This document shows positions 33,041 through 40,215 of a DNA stretch of 64,000 bases, piece after piece. A model generated the notes under the pieces. That model had not been told where the DNA came from, did not search any database, and saw nothing but the letters and a program-made list of their open reading frames with translations. Numbering within the stretch: the first letter of the stretch is position 1; each line of letters begins with the position of its first letter. Source of the DNA: Bailinhaonella thermotolerans (GTDB lineage: Bacteria; Actinomycetota; Actinomycetes; Streptosporangiales; Streptosporangiaceae); NCBI RefSeq assembly GCF_003594875.1, contig NZ_QZEY01000003.1:310001-374000 (forward strand), in the 5' to 3' direction. A program made the translations under genes and the position numbers.

Positions 33041-33898
33041 TCAGCGGTGCCAGGAGGGGGTGTCGCCCAGCCAGCGGATGAGGTGATGGTCGTGCGGGGC
33101 GAAGTAGGACTCCAGCGACCGGCGGAGGGCGGCGGGCATGGGGGCGGTGCGGGGGCGGGCGTTGTGCCGCTCGAACACCGGGTCGTGGAGCCGGGGGAGC
33201 CCGAGGAACTCCAGCACGCGGTCGTAGACGGGCTCGGGGTCGGCGAAGAGGTCGCCGCTGTCGATGACGTGGATCCGGTCCCGGCCGACCAGGGCCGCCA
33301 GGCGGTCGAGCTGTTCGGCGTAGCGGCCCCGGCCCCGGTAGGCGTGGTGACGGTGGGCGTGGCTGACGTAGCGCGGGTCCTCGTGCATGCGGGCGACCTC
33401 GCCGCGCAGCCGGTCCTCCTCCAGCTCGATCGCGCGCTCGAACGGCTCGGTCTCGAAGCCCCGGGCCAGCTCGTGCGCGTGCGCGGAGTAGGCGCGCTCG
33501 ACCGGGTCGCGGACCAGGGCGATCAGCTTGACGCCGGGCAGGTCCCGCGCGATGCGCTCGGGCGCGAGGGGGTGGAACAGGTAGTACGGGCTGGACTCGA
33601 ACGCGATCGGGCAGACCCCGTGAGCCCGGCCGGCGCGGCGGGCGCTCAGCGCCAGCGGGAAGTGGGCCTGGTACCAGGGCAGGCCGCGGTGGTAGGCGAC
33701 GTCGAAGAAGTGGACGCCCTTGTGCAGCACGGGCTTGAGGATCGCCGGGTGGGAGCTGAGCGCGCGGTACAGCGACGTGGTGCCGCAGCGCTGCGCCCCC
33801 ACGATCAGGAACCCGGGCAGCACGCGCGTGCGGTAGGTGATGCGCCCGGTCGTCCGTGACACCCCGTGCGCGGCCCGCTTCAGCGTTCCGGTGCTCAC
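33041..33898 (-). CDS. Sulfotransferase (PAPS-dependent), third of three
   Basis: A 285-residue enzyme resembling heparan-sulfate/glycan sulfotransferases. The 5'-phosphosulfate loop is GAQRCGTTS (34-42), followed by LYRALSSHP and HKGVHFFDV, where the Lys is typical of glycan N- or O-sulfotransferases; the 3'-phosphate motif is ALVRDPVERAYSAHAHE. The GTG start has GAGGAGG upstream and overlaps the kinase-like gene (GTGA). Of the three it is the best candidate for direct sugar sulfation. Two hydrophobic residues aside, it has no membrane anchor. Confidence 0.9.
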   Translation of the reverse strand: MSTGTLKRAAHGVSRTTGRITYRTRVLPGFLIVGAQRCGTTSLYRALSSHPAILKPVLHKGVHFFDVAYHRGLPWYQAHFPLALSARRAGRAHGVCPIAFESSPYYLFHPLAPERIARDLPGVKLIALVRDPVERAYSAHAHELARGFETEPFERAIELEEDRLRGEVARMHEDPRYVSHAHRHHAYRGRGRYAEQLDRLAALVGRDRIHVIDSGDLFADPEPVYDRVLEFLGLPRLHDPVFERHNARPRTAPMPAALRRSLESYFAPHDHHLIRWLGDTPSWHR

Positions 33899-34878
33899 AA
33901 CAGCGCCTCCTCGTGATCGATGACGGGATTGAGCCAGCTCGACTGCGGGCCCAGCGGCTCGTGGCCGTCGCGGCGGTGCCGCTCGGCGAGCGTGATGAGG
34001 TACTGCACGGCGACCTGCCGCGCCTCGGCGGAGGAGGGACCGAGGGGGCAGAGCAGCCGCGCCGCGCCGGTGACGCACGCCTCCGCCGCGGCGCGGGGGG
34101 ACATGCGCCGCAGCGCGCGCTGGAACGCGTGGTGCAGCAGGTCGAAGCCGAACGGCAGGCCGTCGTCGAACCGCTCCCAGTCCCACACCAGCAGGGACTC
34201 GTCGTGCTGGGCGAGGTTCCACGGGCTGAAGTCGCCGTGCCAGGCGTACCTGCCCAGCTCGGCGATCTCGCGTACGGCGGACGCGAGCAGGGCGGGATCC
34301 ACCCGGCGGCGGGCCTGGGCCACCGGGAGCGGAGAGAGCACGAGCACGTCCAGCCCGCGCCATTCCCCGTAGTGCAGCAGCCGGGGCGGCACCACGCGCC
34401 GCAGCGGCACGTCGGCGAGCAGCCGCAGGGCGTCGCGCTCGTTGCGCACGAGCGCGCAGGTCAGCGGGTCGCAGCCGACCTTGGCGTACGCGATGAGCGC
34501 GCCCGCCGGGGTGATCGCCTGGAGCACGGGCTTGCGGTTGGCGCGGCGCGGCGGGCTCACCTGGAGGGTGACCAGCACCTTGCGGCCGAGCACGTCGGAG
34601 AGGTACTCCTCGATGGTGTCCTCGCCGGTGGCCAGGCGCCGCCTGCCGCCGATGACCGGCCACCCGAGCCCGGCCCGCAGCGCCCGCGCCCCCGGCTTGC
34701 CCAGATGGCGTACGGCCTCGGCCGCCACCGCCCGGCGGGCGCGGGGGACGAGCAGCCGCGGCCGTCGCGCGCTGGGGAGCAGCACGAACTCGCGGAGGCG
34801 TTCCCCGGCCGGCCACAGGAGCGCGCCGACCCTGTCCAGCTCGGCGAGGCGGAGTTCGGTGTCCGGGGAGCGTCTCAT
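33895..34878 (-). CDS. Phosphotransferase, aminoglycoside/choline-kinase-like
   Basis: A 327-residue protein with the kinase-like fold of the APH family: the catalytic loop WHGDFSPWNLAQHD and the metal-binding VWDWERFDDGLPFGFDLLHH are clear. The N-terminal ~100 residues are less conserved. In this operon it may phosphorylate a sugar or an alcohol substituent of the glycan; antibiotic resistance is unlikely from context. It overlaps both neighbours by 4 bp. Confidence 0.8.
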   Translation of the reverse strand: MRRSPDTELRLAELDRVGALLWPAGERLREFVLLPSARRPRLLVPRARRAVAAEAVRHLGKPGARALRAGLGWPVIGGRRRLATGEDTIEEYLSDVLGRKVLVTLQVSPPRRANRKPVLQAITPAGALIAYAKVGCDPLTCALVRNERDALRLLADVPLRRVVPPRLLHYGEWRGLDVLVLSPLPVAQARRRVDPALLASAVREIAELGRYAWHGDFSPWNLAQHDESLLVWDWERFDDGLPFGFDLLHHAFQRALRRMSPRAAAEACVTGAARLLCPLGPSSAEARQVAVQYLITLAERHRRDGHEPLGPQSSWLNPVIDHEEALL

Positions 34879-36986
34879 GGCTTCTCCAGGCGTTCGCGCC
34901 AGAGCAGGGCGAAGGAGATCATGTACAGGCTGAGCGGCGTCACCAGCGCGTCGTAGACGACCATGTAGAAGAGCACGAGCAGCATCACCAGGACGCCCGC
35001 GGCCGCCACCGGGCTCCGGTCCCGCCGGTGCCGCCAGGCGGCGCCCCCGAAGAACGCCGCGTAGCAGACGACCCCGGTCACGCCCTGGGAGATCAGCAGC
35101 AGCCAGAGCTGCCCGTCGGCGCCGAGCGGCGGATGCCCGCACTCCTCGCACCACGACGTCTTCCCGGTCGTCCCCGACCGGTGGTTGCCCAGGGCGGGCC
35201 GCGTGGAGCCGTACCCGATCACCGGGGACCCGAGCGCCACCTCGACCGTCTTGGAGATCGTCGTGGACCGCACCTCGTTGCTGTGCGGATTGTCCAGCCG
35301 TTCGCCGATGATCCCGCCGAGCGGCGTCGCGACCAGCACGAGCCCGGCCGCGGCGAGCCCGCCCAGCGCGGTCACCAGCGCCAGGGGCCGTCCCCGCGCG
35401 GCCAGCCGTACGACGGCGTATCCGGCGGCGACGGCCAGCGCGATCCACAGGCCGCGGTTCAGGGAGTAGACGATCGGCACGGCCGCGACCGCCAGCGCGG
35501 CGACGGCGGCCACCCTGCGCCCGGCCCCGCCGTACACCCACCAGCCGACGACGAACCAGATCAGCAGGACCGAGACGTTGCTGCCCCAGGCGTTGGCCCA
35601 CTCGTAGGGCGCCTCGGGGCGCGGTGAGGGATAACCCAGCACCATCTGCGTCTGCGCCGCGGTCGGGTGGATCAGGTTCCGCACGAACGAGTTGCCGGCC
35701 AGCCACTCCGGCAGCACCGTCTCCACCGGCGAGGTGAACTGGAACCCCGGCGCGACCACGCCCAGCACGCCGCCGGCGACCGTGGTCAGGAACAGCGCCC
35801 CGAGCATCCGCACCAGCCGGAGCTGCGGCAGCTCCGACCGGCTCAGGTTGCCGAGGTAGAGCACCACGACCAGCAGCGAGGAGTAGATCGCCAGCCGCAT
35901 GAGGTAGCCGAGCACCCGCCCCGGCCCCAGCTCGCCGAAGGACCCGGCGGGGGTCTCGCCCAGCATCACCCCGCTCACGAGGTAGACGGCGAGCAGCAGC
36001 AGCCACCACCCGAACCCGGGCGGCACCCGGACCGGCCGCCGCCGCCAGAGGATCACCCCCATTGGCACGGCCACGACCACCACGGCCAGCCCCCCGAACC
36101 CCAGCGCCCACCACACCGGATAGCCGACGAGCAGCGCGAAGATCGGCCAGGTGACGGCCCAGCTCCGCCCCGCCCCGCCGGTCCCCGGAGCGGCCGGCCC
36201 GGCCGGGGGGAGGTCCGCCGTCCTCACCGGCCCGGGCTCACCCAGGCTCCCCACCGTCTCTCCGGCCTCCAGGACACGGGACTCCGTCCCTCGCCGGGGG
36301 CCGCCCGCCTCCCTCTCCCGCGCGAGCGCGGGCAGGAGGCCCTCGTCCCCGATCCCCGGCACGGTGACGGCCGCCCCGCTCCGCTCCGACGTGAGCACTC
36401 CACGCGTTCCGGCCTCGCCCGCCCGCTGGATCGCGCTCACCGGCGTCACTCGTCCCGGTACGGCTCGCGCGGCGGCTCCGCCGGTCCGCTGTGCGGCGTC
36501 GCCGGGCCGGATAGCCGGCTCCGGAGACTCCGGCCTGGATGCGGCGTGAGCGCCGGAACCGCCGGTGCCCGGTCCGGCCCCGGCCGCAGGGGCGCCGGAT
36601 GCCCTCGCCTCACGCGCCCCGGTGACCTCCGGCCCGGCGAGGCGCCGGGGGCCGGTCGCGCCCGGCTCGCGGGCGGCGGACGCCCGCGACCAGGGGGTCG
36701 CCCATCGGGAGTCATCAGGGCCGGCGGCGAGGGCGGGCGCGGGCGGGACGGTCGCCAGGGTGGCACGGACGGCCTGGGCGGCGTGCCCGGGTGTCCGTTG
36801 TACGCGGAGCATGGGCCGGGCCGTACCGAGGACGGCGGTTTCGGCGTGGGCGCGCGCGGCGGGCCGGGTCTCGCGCCGGGGGGCGGGCGAGGACGTCGCG
36901 GGGTTCTCCGCCGCCGCCTCCTCCGGCGTGAGGGGCCGGGGGCGGGGCGGGTCCGCGGCGCGCCGGCCTCGGCGGGGCCGGGTCAT
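34875..36986 (-). CDS. Wzy/O-antigen-ligase-like polymerase with long N-terminal tail
   Basis: The C-terminal ~420 residues carry about ten membrane helices with a long outside loop before the last ones, containing GYGSTRPALGNHRSG and a CEEC pair, and SLNRGLW, as in O-antigen ligase/polymerase proteins that join lipid-linked repeat units. Residues 1 to ~280 are low complexity, rich in Ala, Gly, Pro and Arg, again an unusual extension shared with the flippase of this operon. An in-frame GTG 39 bp upstream is ignored because ATG 36986 overlaps the upstream stop (ATGA). Confidence 0.85.
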   Translation of the reverse strand: MTRPRRGRRAADPPRPRPLTPEEAAAENPATSSPAPRRETRPAARAHAETAVLGTARPMLRVQRTPGHAAQAVRATLATVPPAPALAAGPDDSRWATPWSRASAAREPGATGPRRLAGPEVTGAREARASGAPAAGAGPGTGGSGAHAASRPESPEPAIRPGDAAQRTGGAAARAVPGRVTPVSAIQRAGEAGTRGVLTSERSGAAVTVPGIGDEGLLPALAREREAGGPRRGTESRVLEAGETVGSLGEPGPVRTADLPPAGPAAPGTGGAGRSWAVTWPIFALLVGYPVWWALGFGGLAVVVVAVPMGVILWRRRPVRVPPGFGWWLLLLAVYLVSGVMLGETPAGSFGELGPGRVLGYLMRLAIYSSLLVVVLYLGNLSRSELPQLRLVRMLGALFLTTVAGGVLGVVAPGFQFTSPVETVLPEWLAGNSFVRNLIHPTAAQTQMVLGYPSPRPEAPYEWANAWGSNVSVLLIWFVVGWWVYGGAGRRVAAVAALAVAAVPIVYSLNRGLWIALAVAAGYAVVRLAARGRPLALVTALGGLAAAGLVLVATPLGGIIGERLDNPHSNEVRSTTISKTVEVALGSPVIGYGSTRPALGNHRSGTTGKTSWCEECGHPPLGADGQLWLLLISQGVTGVVCYAAFFGGAAWRHRRDRSPVAAAGVLVMLLVLFYMVVYDALVTPLSLYMISFALLWRERLEKP

Positions 36987-38608
36987 GACGGGTCGGGGCG
37001 GGCGTTGGCGGGCTGGGGCTCCCACGCGCCGGAGGAGGCCGGCTCGGCGGCGGGCCGCGACTCGGGGCCGGGGGAGGCGGGCTCGGCGGCGGGCGGCGAG
37101 TCGGGGCGGAGCCTGACCGACGGGTCGGCGGCCACCGCGGCCTGGACGGGGAGCACGGCGGCGCCGTGGACCCGCACGCCGGAGCGGGTCAGGTGGGGGA
37201 GCGCCCGGGGCGCCTCGGCGCGGTCGCAGGCGCCCGCCTCGACCACGATCAGGGCGCCGTCGGCGTGCCGCGCCAGCGTCTGGACGGAGTGGGAGAGGGC
37301 GGGCGCCTGGACGACGACGTAGCGCGCGGTCTCGCGCAGGCGCTCCAGGAGCCCGGGGAACTCGGGCGTGCCGATCGCGGCGGGCAGCTCGCCCGTGCGC
37401 AGGCCGGCGGTGATGACGCGGAGCCGCGTGGACGGCGTGGGCGGCCTGCGCTCGGTCTCGGCGGCGGGGCTGTGGCGGGTGAGGATCTCGGCCAGGCCCG
37501 GCCCCTCGGGGACGCGCAGCAGGTTGACGCCGGTGGGCGCGGCCGGGTCGGCGCAGATCAGGACCGTGTCGTGGGCCTCGCCGAGGGCAGCGGCGAGGCT
37601 GGCGGCGACCACTCCGCCGCCGTGGCCGGGAGCCGCCGTGGTGACGAGGACGACCTGGTCGCCGGGGTCCATGCGGTCGGTGAGGGCGCGCGCCAGCTCC
37701 TGGAAGGGGGCGGCGGACAGCGGCCTGCCGCGCTCGATCGCCAGGAGCACGGGCACGCCGAGCAGGCGCTCGACGTCGCGGGCGGAGCGGACGCGGGTGT
37801 CGCCCCGGTCGCGCAGGGCGGCCAGGCCCAGGCCCGCGAGCAGGCCCAGGATCAGGCCGCTGCCGATGAACAGCGGAGGGTTCGGGAAGGACGGGCGCAC
37901 GGGCGGGCGGGCCGGGCTGATCACGTGACCGGGGGTGATCGAGACGGCGGTGAGCCCGTCGAGCTTGGCCCCCAGCGCGTCGGCCTGGCGGGTCAGCAGC
38001 CGGCGCTGCTGCGCCAGCCGTACGTGCCGGGCGGTGCCCCGCTTGGCGCGGGGGAGGGCCACGGTCACGCGGCCGAGGCGGGCGCCGGCCTCGGCGATGC
38101 TCTGGCGCAGCGCGCGGATCTGGGCGTCCACGGAGGCGCGCGCGATGTGGGCGCGGTTGGCGAGGTAGGCCTCGGCCACGGCCTGCGCGCCCGCCGCCGC
38201 GAGGCCCGGCCGCCGCGCGGTGTGCTCGATCAGCAGGATCGCCGAGTTGGGCGGCACGGAGACGGCCAGCGACTCGCGCAGGTCCGTCGGGGACACCTCG
38301 TGCCGGCGCGCGCGCAGCAGCTCCGCGGCGCGGGAGGCGACCACGGCGGAGCCGGCGACCTGCGCCTCGGTGTCGAGGTTGAGCGGCTCGCGCTGGCGGG
38401 CGGTGACGAGGTTGTTGTTCTCCTGGACGCCCGTGGACAGGACCAGGACCTGGGCGGCGGCGGTGTAGGCGGGCGGCAGGGCGAGCAGCCCGGCCCCGGC
38501 GACGCCGGTCCCGAGGAGCACGAGCGCGAGCACGGTCGGCCAGCGCCGCCGCAGCAGCGCGGCGCAGGCGTTCGCCGGGGGCTCTGCCGCCGGGGGCGTG
38601 AACGTCAT
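36983..38608 (-). CDS. Wzz/CapA-type chain-length protein with degenerate ATPase domain
   Basis: A 541-residue polysaccharide co-polymerase. Two transmembrane helices (about 24-45 and 243-265) flank an outside domain with coiled-coil character. The cytoplasmic part (about 285-500) resembles the BY-kinase/ParA fold, but the Walker A region VVLVTTAAPGHGGGVVAASLAAAL lacks the Lys and Ser/Thr, and there is no Tyr-rich tail. It probably sets chain length without kinase activity. GGGAGGGG precedes the ATG. It is the first gene of a six-gene leftward operon. Confidence 0.85.
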   Translation of the reverse strand: MTFTPPAAEPPANACAALLRRRWPTVLALVLLGTGVAGAGLLALPPAYTAAAQVLVLSTGVQENNNLVTARQREPLNLDTEAQVAGSAVVASRAAELLRARRHEVSPTDLRESLAVSVPPNSAILLIEHTARRPGLAAAGAQAVAEAYLANRAHIARASVDAQIRALRQSIAEAGARLGRVTVALPRAKRGTARHVRLAQQRRLLTRQADALGAKLDGLTAVSITPGHVISPARPPVRPSFPNPPLFIGSGLILGLLAGLGLAALRDRGDTRVRSARDVERLLGVPVLLAIERGRPLSAAPFQELARALTDRMDPGDQVVLVTTAAPGHGGGVVAASLAAALGEAHDTVLICADPAAPTGVNLLRVPEGPGLAEILTRHSPAAETERRPPTPSTRLRVITAGLRTGELPAAIGTPEFPGLLERLRETARYVVVQAPALSHSVQTLARHADGALIVVEAGACDRAEAPRALPHLTRSGVRVHGAAVLPVQAAVAADPSVRLRPDSPPAAEPASPGPESRPAAEPASSGAWEPQPANARPDPS

Positions 38609-39005
38609 TCGGCCCCTCCCGGGTTTCTGGGGAGCTTTACGTTTCGAACTATAAGCCGGTTCAATATTTTCCCGTTCGGATATCGAGCAATGGCCGGGGG
38701 ATTCACCGGGCGGCATTCCTTCCCGAATTCCGAAAAATCCCCATCCGCGACCGCGCCTCCCCGGGCCGCTCGCCGAGCCTCCGGCGTACGACTGAGCGGC
38801 CGAAAAGCGCAGGTGGCGGCAGATTTCCGGGGATGCCGGGGCGGTGTCGCGGAGGCTCAAGAACCTAGATTCCGTGTTCGCTGACGGCGGAGCGATCTCT
38901 CGACAATTGACGAACCCGTGGCGGAATCCGGGAGTGGCGCGGCGGGGCCCGGCTAATATCCGCTGGAACGGCCGGGACCGGCGCGGCGCGGAACGAGGGG
39001 GGACG
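38609..39005. other. Divergent promoter region of the island
   Basis: About 400 bp between the leftward wzz-like operon and the rightward lipoprotein gene, markedly richer in A+T than its surroundings. TATAGT (minus strand, near 38655) is a candidate -10 for the leftward operon; TAGATT (near 38867) and TAATAT (near 38953) are candidates for the rightward gene. No clear -35 or operator was identified, and no gene. Confidence 0.5.
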
Positions 39006-40145
39006 GTGCGGACTTCACTGCATTTCCAGAAATCGCCTGAGCGGAGTCGCTTTCCCGTCAATTCCGGTATTTCCGGGCATCTCGTGAGAGGTCTGGCCGT
39101 CGCCGCCCTCATCGGCGGCACACTCTCCTGCTCCGGCGGGCACGCCTCAGGCCGTACGGCCACCGGCCCCGCCGACGGTGACGCGGCGGGAGGGGCCGTG
39201 GCGGGCGGGGCGGCGGGCGCGGTCGCCCCCGGCACGCGGTGCGAGGCGTCCCGCCTCCTGGTCCCGTCGTGCGGGGCGTGGTGGGGCATCGCGCCCGGCG
39301 TGTTCACCCGGACCCCGACCGGGAGGGCGCTGCGCGACGCCGAGCGCCGGATGGGGCGGCGCAGCGCGATCCTGCACGTCTACCACCGCGGGGCCGAGCT
39401 GTTCCCGACGGCGGAGGAGATCGCGCTGGCGCGGGAGGGGCGCCTGCTGTTCGTCAACTGGAAGCCCTCGCTCCGCCACACCTGGGCCTCGGTCGCGGCG
39501 GGCGCGCTGGACGGCCGGATCGCGCGTCTCGCCCGCCACCTGCGCGCGTCGTTCCGGGAGCGGTTCTTCCTCACGATCCACCACGAGCCCGAGAACGACG
39601 TGCGCGGCGGCGGGAACGGCGCCGACGACTACCGGCGCATGTTCCGGCACGTCGTCACGCGGCTGCGCGGGCACGGGGTGACGAACGCGGTGACCGTCAT
39701 GACGTACATGGGCGCGGTCAACTGGGGCGCCAAGCCCTGGTTCGGCCGGCTCTACCCCGGCGACGACGTGGTGGACTGGATCGCCCTCGACCCGTACGCC
39801 GACGGGCGGGTCGACGACTTCGCCGCCCTGGTCAACCGGCGCCGCCGCGAGTTCCCCGGCTGGCCGGGCTTCTACCGCTGGGCCGCCCGCCATCACCCCG
39901 GCAAACCGCTCATGGTGGGGGAGTGGGGCGTCTTCGAGCGGCCCCGCGACCCCGGCTTCAAACGCCGCTTCTACGCCTCGGTGCGCCGCCAGGCCCCGGC
40001 CTTCTCCAGGATCAAGGCGCTCGTCTACTTCGAGTCGCCGCGCGCGCCCCGGGGCGACACCCGCTTCGACACCACCCCCGGCGGCCTCGCGGAGTTCCGC
40101 CGCCTGGCGGCCTCCCCCCACTTCACCGCGCCCAAGCTCCCCTGA
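39006..40145 (+). CDS. Lipoprotein glycoside hydrolase, GH26-like
   Basis: A 379-residue exported enzyme. A hydrophobic stretch ends in the lipobox TLSC (C42). The catalytic domain has HHEPEND (acid/base candidate E194), FLTIHHE strand context and LMVGEWGVFE (nucleophile candidate E306), the two-Glu layout of clan A hydrolases such as GH26 mannanases. GAGGGGGGACG before GTG 39006 supports the start, giving an unusually long 28-residue stretch before the signal helix. It may trim or release the polysaccharide outside the cell. Confidence 0.82.
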   Translation: MRTSLHFQKSPERSRFPVNSGISGHLVRGLAVAALIGGTLSCSGGHASGRTATGPADGDAAGGAVAGGAAGAVAPGTRCEASRLLVPSCGAWWGIAPGVFTRTPTGRALRDAERRMGRRSAILHVYHRGAELFPTAEEIALAREGRLLFVNWKPSLRHTWASVAAGALDGRIARLARHLRASFRERFFLTIHHEPENDVRGGGNGADDYRRMFRHVVTRLRGHGVTNAVTVMTYMGAVNWGAKPWFGRLYPGDDVVDWIALDPYADGRVDDFAALVNRRRREFPGWPGFYRWAARHHPGKPLMVGEWGVFERPRDPGFKRRFYASVRRQAPAFSRIKALVYFESPRAPRGDTRFDTTPGGLAEFRRLAASPHFTAPKLP

Positions 40146-40160
40146 GGCCCCCGCCCCGCC

Positions 40161-40195
40161 GCTCAGCTCAGCTCAGCTCAGCTCAGCTCAGCTCA
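40161..40195. repeat. Pentanucleotide microsatellite (GCTCA)7
   Basis: Seven exact GCTCA units between the convergent lipoprotein and cysC genes, 16 bp after the first stop and 21 bp before the second. It is outside both reading frames. Confidence 0.95.
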
Positions 40196-40215
40196 GCGGG
40201 AGGAAGGGGCGGAGG

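Noticed and set aside
33895-34878. Aminoglycoside resistance gene
   Set aside because: The kinase fold is shared, but 4-bp coupling to sulfotransferase and polymerase genes favours a role in glycan synthesis.
36983-38608. Calling the chain-length protein an active tyrosine (BY) kinase
   Set aside because: Walker A Lys and Ser/Thr are missing and there is no C-terminal Tyr cluster.
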